Positions 1-7,743 are shown, numbered from the stretch's first letter. The stretch is DNA of 42,681 nt from Rhodoblastus sp964425315 (GCA_964425315.1 CAYRNB010000022.1:1-42681); one strand, 5' to 3'. The notes: generated from the sequence alone by a model not told the origin. Numbers and translations are program-made.

Positions 1-410
1 CCGCTGAGGTCGAGATTGGCGATCAGGCCGATTTGTCGGCCTTGCAACTCCAAAACGGCGCCCTTGTCGTTGGTGAGCGCGATCACGCGCGCGCCCATGA
101 CCAAGGCCGCGCCGGCTCCGCCGGCGCCATAGACGCCCGCGACATCCGACGCTCTGCGGATGTGGGTGACGCGGCCATGCAATTCCGTCTCGGACACGCC
201 AAAGATGAGACCCGCGTCCACGCCGCCGATCGACAAAGGATATCGCCGCCCATGAAATATCAGCGTGCCCGATCCCCCGTTCGCGCCGAGAAACCAGCCG
301 CCCTTCACCACCGTCAAGCGGATATAGCCGCTGCCGGCATAGGCCGCGGACGAAGCGCTCGCAACGATCAGGGCGACAAGACCTACGCAAAATCGACGCC
401 AGTTCTGCAT
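1..410 (-). CDS. Exported EipA/DUF1134-like protein (3' end cut off)
   Basis: About 136 codons are visible and the frame runs off the left edge without a stop. Residues 1-25 look like a signal peptide: Arg-Arg at 5-6, a hydrophobic core, and an AYA cleavage site at 23-25, so the product is probably periplasmic. The rest is Gly-rich beta-type sequence (WFLGANGGSGTLIF, FGVSETELHG, GVYGAGGAGAAL, LIANLDLSG). I associate this pattern with the alphaproteobacterial EipA/DUF1134 envelope family, but the match is from memory and only moderate. A GGAG stands about 9 bases before the ATG. The gene is transcribed away from the ABC exporter across about 110-200 bases with no other clear gene. Confidence 0.6.
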   Translation of the reverse strand, partial: MQNWRRFCVGLVALIVASASSAAYAGSGYIRLTVVKGGWFLGANGGSGTLIFHGRRYPLSIGGVDAGLIFGVSETELHGRVTHIRRASDVAGVYGAGGAGAALVMGARVIALTNDKGAVLELQGRQIGLIANLDLS

Positions 411-518
411 GTCCGAATTCTCCAAGCTCCCAATCGAGCCGACAAAAATTATAGGCGTCCAAAAAACTGATTGGAAGCGCGATCGTCGCAGCCGACTGCG
501 CGGCCGTGCAAGGGATGC

Positions 519-623
519 TCAATCGACATCTGCGTTCAGCAGTTCTTCGGTCGGTCTTTCTGCTTCCGCGGGGAACTTCGCGGGATCGGATTTCTTTGAG
601 CAAGCCACATTGGCGCGTTTCAC
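519..623 (-). CDS. Possible 34-codon ORF overlapping the stop of the Atm1-like exporter
   Basis: A GTG start shares the four bases GTGA with the exporter stop codon, the coupling arrangement used repeatedly elsewhere in this window. The peptide is hydrophilic: a short basic start with one Cys (VKRANVACSKKSDP), then an acidic tail (EAERPTEELLNADVD) up to a TGA. No family was recognised and GC at third positions is only moderate. It could be a genuine small coupled protein, a decayed remnant of a longer gene, or chance read-through. Confidence 0.25.
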   Translation of the reverse strand: MKRANVACSKKSDPAKFPAEAERPTEELLNADVD

Positions 624-2563
624 CCTTCGGAGGCGCGCAAAAAATCCTCGTCGCGCTCCCGCTCCAGTTTCTCCGCTTCCGTGGCGGCGGCGAAAACCTC
701 TTCGCCTTCCGCCGTGGCGGCTTCCTCTTCCTCGCGCGCCTGGCGCCGCCACAGAGCGGCATAGGCGCCGTTCTGCGCCAGCAGGCTTTCGTGACCGCCG
801 CGCTCGACCACCTCGCCATTTTCCAGAACCAGGATTTCGTCGGCGTTGACGATGGTCGAGAGCCGGTGCGCGATGACGATGGTCGTGCGCCCGCGCGCGG
901 CGGTCTCGAGCGCGCCTTGAATCTCGCGTTCGGTCAATGTGTCGAGGGCGCTGGTCGCCTCGTCCAGCACCAGGATCGGCGGCTCCTTCAGAAGCGTCCG
1001 GGCGATGGCGACGCGCTGCTTCTCGCCGCCGGAAAGTTTTAGGCCGCGCTCGCCCACCTGCGCCTCATAGCCGCTCGGCGCGCTTTCGATGAAACGGTCG
1101 ATATGGGCGAGCGCCGCCGCCTCGCGCATCTCCGCCTCGCTCGCCTCCGGCCGGCCGTAAAGGATGTTGTAGCGGATTGAATCGTTGAACAGCACATTGT
1201 CCTGCGCCGCCATGCCGACACTTGCGCGCAGGGAGGCGAGCGTCACCTTGGAAATGTCCTGTCCGTCGATGAGGATGCGGCCCTGCTGCGGATCGAAGAA
1301 GCGGAAGATCAGGCGGGAAATCGTCGATTTGCCGGCGCCGGAAGGCCCGACAATGGCGAGCGTCCGCCCCGGCCCGACCTCGAAGGAGACGCCGCGCAAA
1401 ATCGAACGCGCAGGATCGTAGGCGAATTGGACGTTCTCGAAGGTTACTGTCCCCCGCGTCACCACGAGATCGGGCGCATTGGGCGCCTCGGCGATTTCAT
1501 TGGGCTGGTGCAGGATTTCGAACATCATGTCGATGTCGAGGATCGCCTGTTTGACCTCGCGATAGAGCATGCCCATGAAATTGAGCGGCTGGTAGAGCTG
1601 GAACATCATGACATTGAGCATGACGAAATCGCCGACCGTATTGCGCCCGCTGCGAATGCCCGAGACGCAGAGGACCATGACGGAGACGGTCCCGATGGTG
1701 AAAATCACCGCCTGGCCGAAATTCAGCACGCCGAGCGAGACATAGCTTTTGACGCTGTTGCGCTCGTAGCGCGCCATGGAGCGGTCGTAGCGCGCCGTCT
1801 CCCGTCCTTCGGCGCCGAAATATTTGACCGTCTCGTAATTCAGGAGCGAGTCGATCGCCTTGGCGTTGGCGTCGGAATCGCTTTCGTTCATCGACCGGCG
1901 AATGCCGATGCGCCAATTGGTGGCGAGGGTGGTGTAAAGCAGATAGGCGGCGATGGTCGCGGCGGTGATGGCGGCATAGCGCCAGTCGAACTGGAAGAAC
2001 ATCACCGCGAGGATCAGCGAAAATTCCAGCGCCGTCGGCAGGCCGTTGAGCATGACCATGCGGGTCAGGGTCTCGATGGCGTTGCGTCCGCGCTCCAGCA
2101 CGCGGGTCAGCGCCCCGGTCTTGCGTTCGAGATGGAAGCGCAGCGAGAGATCGTGCAAGTGGGCGAAAACGTCCACCGCCAGCCGGCGCACGGCGTTCAT
2201 CGCCACTGCGGCGAAAAGCGCGTCGCGCCCCTGGGTGAAGGCGGCCATGAGAATCCGCAGCAGGCCGTAAAGCAAGGTGAGAAGCACGGGGCCGGCGAAG
2301 ACCTTGGCGGAGATTGCGGCGCCGGCGTGGATTTGCGTCAGCGCGTCGACCGCCCATTTGAAGGCGTAGGGAATGGCGATGGTCGTGAGTTTCGCCAGGA
2401 CCAGCAAGGCGAGCGAAATGAAAACCCGGCGCCGCAGGTCGGCGCGCCCGTGCGGCCAGATATAGGGCGACAATTGCCGCAGCACCGGCCACAGGCGGGC
2501 CTGGCGCGGCGGCAAATTCAGGTCGGCCTCCGGGATCGGAGCGCTTCTCGAAAAATTCCTCAT
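620..2563 (-). CDS. Atm1/HMT1-type ABC exporter (fused permease and ATPase)
   Basis: A 647-residue half-transporter, expected to work as an inner-membrane homodimer. The transmembrane domain covers about residues 45-345 and includes the NYETVKYFGAE stretch (242-252) typical of the Atm1/ABCB7 branch, which exports glutathione-linked compounds and supports iron-sulfur or heavy-metal homeostasis. The ATPase domain has Walker A GPSGAGKST (406-414), signature LSGGE (510-514), Walker B ILVLDE (530-535) and switch His566. The C-terminus is an unusual Glu/Ala-rich tail (about 610-647). ATG 2563 was chosen; an in-frame TTG at 2584 behind a GGGA would add seven residues. A TATAT box lies just before the ATG. 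The true substrate cannot be read from sequence. Confidence 0.9.
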   Translation of the reverse strand: MRNFSRSAPIPEADLNLPPRQARLWPVLRQLSPYIWPHGRADLRRRVFISLALLVLAKLTTIAIPYAFKWAVDALTQIHAGAAISAKVFAGPVLLTLLYGLLRILMAAFTQGRDALFAAVAMNAVRRLAVDVFAHLHDLSLRFHLERKTGALTRVLERGRNAIETLTRMVMLNGLPTALEFSLILAVMFFQFDWRYAAITAATIAAYLLYTTLATNWRIGIRRSMNESDSDANAKAIDSLLNYETVKYFGAEGRETARYDRSMARYERNSVKSYVSLGVLNFGQAVIFTIGTVSVMVLCVSGIRSGRNTVGDFVMLNVMMFQLYQPLNFMGMLYREVKQAILDIDMMFEILHQPNEIAEAPNAPDLVVTRGTVTFENVQFAYDPARSILRGVSFEVGPGRTLAIVGPSGAGKSTISRLIFRFFDPQQGRILIDGQDISKVTLASLRASVGMAAQDNVLFNDSIRYNILYGRPEASEAEMREAAALAHIDRFIESAPSGYEAQVGERGLKLSGGEKQRVAIARTLLKEPPILVLDEATSALDTLTEREIQGALETAARGRTTIVIAHRLSTIVNADEILVLENGEVVERGGHESLLAQNGAYAALWRRQAREEEEAATAEGEEVFAAATEAEKLERERDEDFLRASEG

Positions 2564-2614
2564 AAGGCCCCGATATAGGCGCAATCCGGTCCCGCGCCAA
2601 ACGGGCCCGCCCTT

Positions 2615-3184
2615 TCAGAAATGCAAGCCCGGCGCCGCGCCCAGGATCGGAACGACATGGGCGCGCGGCTTGCGCCTGCCGCCTTCGCCCTTGAAGGCGT
2701 CGCTCCAGATCTCCAAAGCCTCCTTTTCGCTCGCCGCCGTGATGAAGCGCGGCGGCGTCGCCGGAAGGCCCTCGCGGTCGAGACAGGCGACCCAATAAAG
2801 GCGCAGATGCTTGGGATTGGTCGCCTTAGCCCCTTTCATGATGTCTGCGGCGTCGCAAATCGCGTCCTGCAGCGCGACGAGAAGGTCGCGCTCCGGCTCC
2901 GCCGCCTGTTCGATCGCCTCCGCCCAAATGGCAAGTCCGGCCGATTCGTAGAGGTCGGCGGCGAGCCGGCGGGCTCTTGCGACCGGCAGGGTCAAGGCCA
3001 GGTGGCTGTCGGCGCGCTTCTTGGCGCCGGTGAATTTTTTGTTCGCCGCGCGCGCCGGCGCCGCGGCCCCGGGCGTCTTGGGGGCGGATTTTTTCTTGCC
3101 GCTCTTTTCGGCGCGTTTTTTCGTCGCCGGCTTTTTGTCCGGGGCGGCGGGGCCTGCGGCTCGGGTCTTGCTTTTCTTGGCCAT
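2615..3184 (-). CDS. Hypothetical protein with a Lys/Ala-rich N-terminal tail
   Basis: A 189-residue protein of unknown function. The first 55 or so residues are low-complexity and very basic (MAKKSKTR, KKPATKK, EKSGKKKSAPKTPG), like disordered nucleic-acid-binding tails. A compact, mostly helical region follows (about 60-189: LARARRLAADLYESAGL-type helices, KHLRLYWVACLDREG, SEKEALEIWSDAF). No known domain was recognised. ATG 3184 was preferred because upstream in-frame codons look non-coding. It lies 51 bases ahead of the Atm1-like exporter on the same strand, so cotranscription is possible. Function is undetermined. Confidence 0.7.
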   Translation of the reverse strand: MAKKSKTRAAGPAAPDKKPATKKRAEKSGKKKSAPKTPGAAAPARAANKKFTGAKKRADSHLALTLPVARARRLAADLYESAGLAIWAEAIEQAAEPERDLLVALQDAICDAADIMKGAKATNPKHLRLYWVACLDREGLPATPPRFITAASEKEALEIWSDAFKGEGGRRKPRAHVVPILGAAPGLHF

Positions 3185-3265
3185 GATCGATCGGGCGAGA
3201 GGGATAGGCGGAGCGGTGTCGATCGCCCATTCTGCCACGTTTGGCGGCGATTGTGGACAGGCGCG

Positions 3266-4417
3266 CTAAAATTCGCGCGCCAGAAAATCCGCGATCCGGG
3301 CGGAGGCGTCGGCGATGCGCAAAATGCCGTTGTAATGGCCGTAAGGGCCGAGAATCTGGTCGGTTTCGACGCTCACGCCATTGTCGCGCAGCAAATCGAC
3401 CGCCGCCTCCACCCATTCGGCGAGGAAAACCTGGTCCTGCGGCGCATAAAGCGCCAGAACCGGCGCCCTGATCCGCCGCAGGCCCTCCGCCGCGTCGCGC
3501 GCGCCCGCCGCCGCGCCGGGAATATAGGTCTGGTTGGCGCGCGCCAGGTAAAGCAGATGGTTGGCGTCGGCCTTTTTCGCCCGCGCCGCGGCGGCTTCAG
3601 CCAGGGCCGCCTCGATGGCGAAAGGATTTTCTCTCACGTCGTCCGCCGCGGCGCTGGCGCGCAAGGCTCGGCCGCCCGCCTCCTCCGCCCAGCGGGGATG
3701 ATGGGCGTGCAGGGTCATGAGGCGCAGGGCCGCCTCCAAACCGGCGCGCGGCGGCGCGCCGCCGTAATAATCGCCGCCGTTCCAGGCGGGGTCGAGTTTG
3801 ATCGGCTGCGCCCACATCGACAGCCAGGCGGCAAGCCAGCCGCCGAAATTGGGCGCGGCTATGGCGGCGACGATCCGCTCGACGCTCTCGGGAAAAGAGG
3901 CCGCCCATTCATAGGCCTGCAGCCCGCCCATGGACGGACCCATCACCGCGCGCAGGCGCTTGATTCCGAGGCTTTCGACCAGCGCCTTCTGTACGCGGAC
4001 GAAATCGCTAATGCCGACGGCGGGGAAGGTCAGGCCATAGGGGCGGCCCGTCGCCGGATCGATGCTGGCGGGCCCGGTCGTGATCACCTGCGGGTCGTGG
4101 ACGTTGAGATTGACCAGAGTATCAGAGGCGATGACGAAATATCGGTCGGTGTCCGCCGCCTTGCCCGGCCCGATAATCGCATCCCACCAGCCGGGCTCGG
4201 GATCGTCCGGCGCATAGCGCCCGGCCGCATGGCTCGAACCGGAGAAGAAATGCGTGACTAATATGGCGTTGTCGCGCTTTGTGTTGAGTTTTCCGTAAGT
4301 CTCGTAGCCAATCGCGACATTTTTGATTGTTGCGCCGCCGAGCGTGCGAAAGGCGGGAAAGTCGAATCGGCGTTTGACTGTCAGCAATTCGCTGGCCACG
4401 GGCTGCGATCCTTTCAT
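3266..4417 (-). CDS. MetX-like alpha/beta hydrolase (homoserine acetyltransferase family)
   Basis: A 383-residue alpha/beta-hydrolase-fold protein related to homoserine O-acetyltransferases. The nucleophile elbow GPSMGG gives Ser162; the triad is completed by Asp328 (ALYAPQDQVF) and His361 (GPYGHYNGIL). The conserved N-terminal block NVAIGYETYGKLN (33-45) and the HFFSGSSHAAG region support the assignment. True MetX usually carries GGSMGG, so this belongs to the MetX-like side group, and use of homoserine is unproven. ATG 4417 has a GGA about 10 bases upstream. A promoter with a strong TATAAA box lies 60-90 bases ahead of the start. Confidence 0.8.
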   Translation of the reverse strand: MKGSQPVASELLTVKRRFDFPAFRTLGGATIKNVAIGYETYGKLNTKRDNAILVTHFFSGSSHAAGRYAPDDPEPGWWDAIIGPGKAADTDRYFVIASDTLVNLNVHDPQVITTGPASIDPATGRPYGLTFPAVGISDFVRVQKALVESLGIKRLRAVMGPSMGGLQAYEWAASFPESVERIVAAIAAPNFGGWLAAWLSMWAQPIKLDPAWNGGDYYGGAPPRAGLEAALRLMTLHAHHPRWAEEAGGRALRASAAADDVRENPFAIEAALAEAAAARAKKADANHLLYLARANQTYIPGAAAGARDAAEGLRRIRAPVLALYAPQDQVFLAEWVEAAVDLLRDNGVSVETDQILGPYGHYNGILRIADASARIADFLAREF

Positions 4418-4471
4418 CGCGCCAATTCCATCAGAATCTTGGCGTAAGCCGAGGCGCTTAGGAGCAAAAAG

Positions 4472-4488
4472 GCGTTTATTTATAACGC
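4472..4488. promoter_or_regulatory. AT-rich dyad overlapping the MetX-like promoter
   Basis: An inverted repeat GCGTT-N7-AACGC with an AT-only centre. It overlaps the -10 box of the minus-strand promoter at 4479-4506, a position where a repressor could act. No regulator is identified and the arms are only five bases, so chance is possible. Confidence 0.3.
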
Positions 4489-4506
4489 ATTTCGACTGTG
4501 GTTAAA
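4479..4506 (-). promoter_or_regulatory. Probable promoter of the MetX-like gene
   Basis: Read on the minus strand it is TTTAAC-N16-TATAAA. The -10 box matches five of six consensus bases; the -35 box matches three. Transcription would start near 4472, leaving a leader of about 55 bases before the ATG at 4417. Confidence 0.45.
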
Positions 4507-4604
4507 GGATTTCGCTCTTGCAGGCGAAGTAATTTCTCAGCAAGCGATTCTCCCGCTCATCGCCGCAGGTTCAGGTTAACCCTGACGCACAATTGGAGCT
4601 GAAA

Positions 4605-4736
4605 ATGACCCTGCTTAGCGACGATCTTGCCAGAAAGTACAATAGCTTTGCGACGACTTATGCCGCATCGCGGCAGAGGGGAGACGAAAAATATGTCGCA
4701 GTGGCCTCATCGGCCGCTCCATCTCTCGTTGACTAA
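4605..4736 (+). CDS. Possible 43-codon leader ORF ahead of the LuxR-type gene
   Basis: ATG 4605 follows a clear GGAG with seven bases between. The frame encodes 43 residues of natural composition (starting MTLLSDDLARKYNSFATTY) and ends with TAA at 4734-4736, eight bases before the tandem ATGATG at 4744. That TAA overlaps an AAAGG that could serve as ribosome-binding site for 4744, suggesting translational coupling. No family was recognised. Third-position GC is lower than in surrounding genes. It overlaps the alternative regulator start at 4693, so at most one of the two arrangements is fully right. Confidence 0.4.
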   Translation: MTLLSDDLARKYNSFATTYAASRQRGDEKYVAVASSAAPSLVD

Positions 4737-5556
4737 AGGTTCAATGATGACAACGGCCAAGAACCATCGCGGCCTAGGGCCCCAAGACACTGAACGGCTT
4801 TCCGTCAATCCCGCGCCGCGGCTTGTCGCGGTTCACGATAATGACTTGCGGCAGGAACTCCCCGCTGCCGCGGCCATATCCCCCCATAACGGCAAGGCCG
4901 ACGAGGCCGATCCCTTGTCGCCCGCGGTCTGCGGCCAGGTGCGCAAAGCCTATGGCCTGCTGCAGGGCGCCATCGAGGAAGCCGCCGAGAACGTGGAATG
5001 CGCCGGTGTGAAGATCACCGCCGAACTCCTCGATCTGCAGGCGCGCGCCGTCCGTTCGATCCAGGAAAGCGCGCTCGCGACGATCGATCTTTTCGAGGCG
5101 ATCGGCGCGGCGAAAGTGGGTTCCGAGCAGATCAACGGAAATGGCTCGTCGGCGCGTAAGACCAACGGCGCGGGCGAGCACCTCGCCGACTTCTTCGCCT
5201 CGGCGCGCCAAATGGTCACCTTGATGACCGAACCGCTCGACATGCGCCTGCGCGTGCTGTCCGTGGCGGCCTCCGCCGATCGCGGCGGGTCCGGACAGGC
5301 CGACGACAATGTTCTGGAGCGGCTGAACAAGCTCACAGCGCGGCAGAAGAAAGTGCTGGAGCTGCTGGCCCAGGGCCTGCCGAACAAGGTGATCGCGCAT
5401 GAGCTCGGCATCAGCGAGACCACGGTCAAGGCGCATGTCGGCGAAATCTTGCGCAAGCTGAAGGTTTATAATCGCGCCCGCGCTATCGTCATGCTGGCGC
5501 AATTCGACCTGCGCCAGATCCAGGCCCTGCACGCGGCGGACGCCGGCGTCGCCTGA
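4693..5556 (+). CDS. LuxR-type regulator without receiver domain
   Basis: A 287-residue protein. The C-terminal DNA-binding domain is clear (about 211-270: LTARQKKVLELLAQGLPNKV, then a helix-turn-helix ISETTVKAHVGEILRKL). There is no receiver domain; instead residues 75-195 are helical (EEAAENVECAGVKITAELL, FFASARQMVTLMTEPLDMRL) with a faint resemblance to phasin-like helical bundles, too weak to assert. Residues 20-75 look disordered. ATG 4693 has GGGGAG nine bases upstream; the tandem ATG at 4744, behind AAAGG and directly after the leader ORF, is an equally serious alternative. The signal sensed and the targets are unknown. The gene converges on zapA. Confidence 0.8.
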   Translation: MSQWPHRPLHLSLTKGSMMTTAKNHRGLGPQDTERLSVNPAPRLVAVHDNDLRQELPAAAAISPHNGKADEADPLSPAVCGQVRKAYGLLQGAIEEAAENVECAGVKITAELLDLQARAVRSIQESALATIDLFEAIGAAKVGSEQINGNGSSARKTNGAGEHLADFFASARQMVTLMTEPLDMRLRVLSVAASADRGGSGQADDNVLERLNKLTARQKKVLELLAQGLPNKVIAHELGISETTVKAHVGEILRKLKVYNRARAIVMLAQFDLRQIQALHAADAGVA

Positions 5557-5583
5557 GGCGCGAGCCCGGATTTCCCATGTGGG

Positions 5584-5599
5584 GCCGGCGTCGGCCGGC
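5584..5599. terminator. Hairpin between convergent luxR-type gene and zapA
   Basis: GCCGGC-GTCG-GCCGGC is a perfect six-base-pair stem with a tetraloop in the 59-base gap between two convergent genes. There is no T-run on either side, so it may be a weak bidirectional terminator or simply a GC-rich palindrome. Confidence 0.3.
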
Positions 5600-5615
5600 T
5601 CAAGCGTATGGCGGT

Positions 5616-5981
5616 TCAGCCACGATCGGCATTGAGCGTCCGCGCCGCGGAGGCGATCCGTTCGGCCGCCTCGCTTAAGGTCGAGGCCATCCATTCGGCC
5701 CATTCCTGCTGGCGCATTTTCAGCAGATCGGCTTGGTCGCGCGCCTGCGCCAGTTCCTCGCCCTGCTCCTCCAGCTTCTTGTTGGCGGCGAAGAGTTCGT
5801 CGGCCACGGTCAAAGCGGCCATGACGACGATGCGCTGGTCGCCGATTTCGCCGAAAGCGGCGCGCAGATCCGTGATTTTTGCATCGACCAGCTGCGCCAG
5901 AGCGTCGATATGCGCCTCTTCGCCTTCGTCGCAATTCATCCGATAGGTGCGTCCGGCGATAGAGACCACAGCCTGCGCCAT
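5616..5981 (-). CDS. zapA: Cell division protein ZapA
   Basis: A 121-residue protein. The N-terminal part has the ZapA signature: a short beta start (VVSIAGRTYRMNCDEGEE), helix LAQLVDAKITDLRAAFGEIG, and RIVVMAALTVADELFAA near 50-67. A long C-terminal coiled coil follows (about 68-115). ZapA binds FtsZ in the cytoplasm and bundles protofilaments at the division ring. Its start lies directly beside the stop of the upstream coiled-coil gene at 5982, so the two are almost certainly one transcript. Neighbourhood and length fit the alphaproteobacterial arrangement. The gap downstream is too short for a 6S RNA gene. Confidence 0.9.
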   Translation of the reverse strand: MAQAVVSIAGRTYRMNCDEGEEAHIDALAQLVDAKITDLRAAFGEIGDQRIVVMAALTVADELFAANKKLEEQGEELAQARDQADLLKMRQQEWAEWMASTLSEAAERIASAARTLNADRG

Positions 5982-6338
5982 TCAGCCCTCCCACGCGTCA
6001 TCGGCGGACAGCACCGCGCGCACCGCGGCGCTGGCGCGCTCAATCCGGCGCGCCGCCTCGCCAATGGCCTTCTCCAGCGCGCCGATCCGCGTCAGCGCCG
6101 CGTCGAGCTCCTGGGCAAGGCGGGAACGATCCTCCTGGAGGGCGGAATATTCGGCGGCGCGGTCCGCCTGTTCGCGGGCGCGCTCGGCATGGCGGCCGAT
6201 CGCCTGATCCATCGTGTCGAGAGCGGCGCGCAGCTGCCGCCGCGCCTCGGACAGGAGGGCCTCGGGGTCGCCGGAAGGGGAATTTTCGCCGCGTTGGGCG
6301 GACTCGGGCGCGTTAGGGTCGGAAGGCGGTTGCGACAA
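5982..6338 (-). CDS. DUF4164-like coiled-coil protein next to zapA
   Basis: About 118 residues, almost entirely coiled coil after a Pro-rich start (SQPPSDPNAPES). Heptad-like helices run from EALLSEARRQLRAALD to LDAALTRIGALEKAIGEA and on to RIERASAAVRAVL. Small proteins of this type (DUF4164) sit upstream of zapA in many alphaproteobacteria, suggesting a shared role in division or in modulating ZapA, but this is inference from position. The start is uncertain: no good ATG exists near the N-terminus. TTG 6338 was chosen, TTG 6344 is possible, and the first internal ATG would leave only 76 residues. Confidence 0.65.
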   Translation of the reverse strand: MSQPPSDPNAPESAQRGENSPSGDPEALLSEARRQLRAALDTMDQAIGRHAERAREQADRAAEYSALQEDRSRLAQELDAALTRIGALEKAIGEAARRIERASAAVRAVLSADDAWEG

Positions 6339-6674
6339 AAGCAAAAACTTTCGGATCGATTTCCCGACGGCGCCGGGAGACAAAAACTTCGCTAATTTAA
6401 CATTGTCGCCGCTTTCGCCAAGCGTCCCGGCCGCAGACCGGCGCGTTTTCCGCAACTTTCCTGCGTTGACTTCAAGAAGCGACCTGTTATCAACCCTCTC
6501 GAACTTTGGTAGCAGAACTCGTGGGATGCCGCTTCCGTTGGCGCGATGAAGACGAGGCGACGACCCTAGGAGAAGACGACCGAAGGAGAGATTGCACGGG
6601 GCGGCGCGCGGCGTCAAAAAGGCCAAAACAGCGACGCCCTGTCGAGGAGCGAAACGAGATCAGGAGGGAAGCGA
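6339..6674. other. Intergenic region between the zapA operon and gap
   Basis: These 336 bases separate divergent operons. They hold the likely gap promoter (6466-6493) and a leader of about 170 bases ending in a strong AGGAGGGAAG ribosome-binding site. I see no convincing ORF or RNA gene. In related genomes, from memory, a transketolase gene often lies here; no trace of one is visible. Confidence 0.5.
6466..6493 (+). promoter_or_regulatory. Likely promoter of the gap-pgk-fba block
   Basis: TTGACT-N16-TATCAA. The -35 box matches five of six consensus bases, the -10 four of six. Transcription would begin about 175 bases upstream of gap. Confidence 0.45.
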
Positions 6675-7682
6675 ATGACGGTGAGAGTATCGATCAACGG
6701 ATTTGGCCGCATCGGCCGCAATGTTCTGCGCGCCATTGTCGAATCGGGCCGCAAGGACATCGAGGTCGTGGCGATCAACGATCTCGGCCCGGTCGAGAGC
6801 AACGCCCATCTGATGCGCTATGACTCGGTGCACGGTCGCTTCCCCGGCGTGGTCAAGGTCGAGGGCGACACGATCGACGTCGGAACCGGACCGATCAAGG
6901 TCACGGCGATCAAGGACCCGACGGCGTTGCCCTGGAAAGACTTGGGCGTCGACATCGCCATGGAATGCACCGGCATTTTCACCGCGCGCGAAAAGGCGGC
7001 GACCCATCTCGACGCGGGCGCCAAGCGCGTGCTTGTCTCCGCCCCCTCCGCCGGCGCCGATCTCACCGTCGTCTATGGCGTCAACCACCAGAAGCTGACC
7101 AAGGACCATCTCGTCGTCTCCTGCGCTTCCTGCACGACCAATTGCCTTTCGCCGGTCGCCAAGGTCCTGCATGACGCCATCGGCATCGAGAAAGGCATGA
7201 TGACGACGATCCATTCCTACACCGGCGACCAGCCCACTCTCGACACTTTGCACAAAGACCTCTATCGCGCCCGCGCCGCGGCCCTTTCGATGATCCCGAC
7301 CTCGACCGGCGCAGCCAAGGCGGTCGGCCTCGTCCTGCCGGAGCTCAACGGCAAGCTCGACGGCTTCGCCCTGCGCGTGCCGACCCCCAACGTCTCGGTG
7401 GTGGACCTGAAATTCATCGCCAAGCGCCCGACCTCCAAGGAGGAGATCAACGCCGCGATCAAGGCGGCCGCCGACGGCCCGCTCAAGGGAATTCTAGGTT
7501 ATACCGAGGACAAGAACGTTTCCAGCGACTTCAACCACGACCCGCATTCGTCCATCTTCCACATGGACCAGACCAAGGTCATGGACGGCACAATGGTGTC
7601 GGTGCTGTCCTGGTATGACAATGAATGGGGCTTCTCGAGCCGCATGTCGGACGTGGCCGTCGCCATGGCCAAGCTGATCTGA
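6675..7682 (+). CDS. gap: Glyceraldehyde-3-phosphate dehydrogenase, type I
   Basis: A 335-residue cytoplasmic enzyme that interconverts glyceraldehyde-3-phosphate and 1,3-bisphosphoglycerate in glycolysis, gluconeogenesis and the Calvin cycle. The N-terminal dinucleotide-binding motif is INGFGRIGR (7-15). The catalytic motif SCASCTTNC (149-157) supplies Cys153, with His180 in TTIHSYTGDQ. The C-terminal SWYDNEWGFS block is intact. AINDL at 34-37 places an Asp at the adenine-ribose pocket, favouring NAD over NADP. The length is normal and AGGAGG precedes the ATG. It leads a gap-pgk-fba block, but a hairpin terminator follows the stop, so downstream genes may be expressed at a different level. 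Confidence 0.97.
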   Translation: MTVRVSINGFGRIGRNVLRAIVESGRKDIEVVAINDLGPVESNAHLMRYDSVHGRFPGVVKVEGDTIDVGTGPIKVTAIKDPTALPWKDLGVDIAMECTGIFTAREKAATHLDAGAKRVLVSAPSAGADLTVVYGVNHQKLTKDHLVVSCASCTTNCLSPVAKVLHDAIGIEKGMMTTIHSYTGDQPTLDTLHKDLYRARAAALSMIPTSTGAAKAVGLVLPELNGKLDGFALRVPTPNVSVVDLKFIAKRPTSKEEINAAIKAAADGPLKGILGYTEDKNVSSDFNHDPHSSIFHMDQTKVMDGTMVSVLSWYDNEWGFSSRMSDVAVAMAKLI

Positions 7683-7689
7683 GCCAGTC

Positions 7690-7720
7690 GGGCGCGCTCG
7701 TCAAAGGGCGCGCCCTTTTT
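7690..7720 (+). terminator. Rho-independent terminator between gap and pgk
   Basis: GGGCGCGC, a 10-base loop, GCGCGCCC, then TTTTT. It lies 8 bases after the gap stop and 24 bases before the pgk ATG, so it either ends the gap transcript or attenuates read-through into pgk. Confidence 0.75.
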
Positions 7721-7743
7721 GTTCCAGCCCGACGAGAGCCTCC

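Noticed and set aside
2621..4261. A 546-codon plus-strand frame over two minus-strand genes
   Set aside because: It crosses both genes and the gap between them; composition is typical of a GC-driven shadow, with no motif.
5557..5615. 6S RNA gene beside zapA
   Set aside because: In many bacteria ssrS lies next to zapA, but only 59 bases are available here and they hold a simple GC hairpin.
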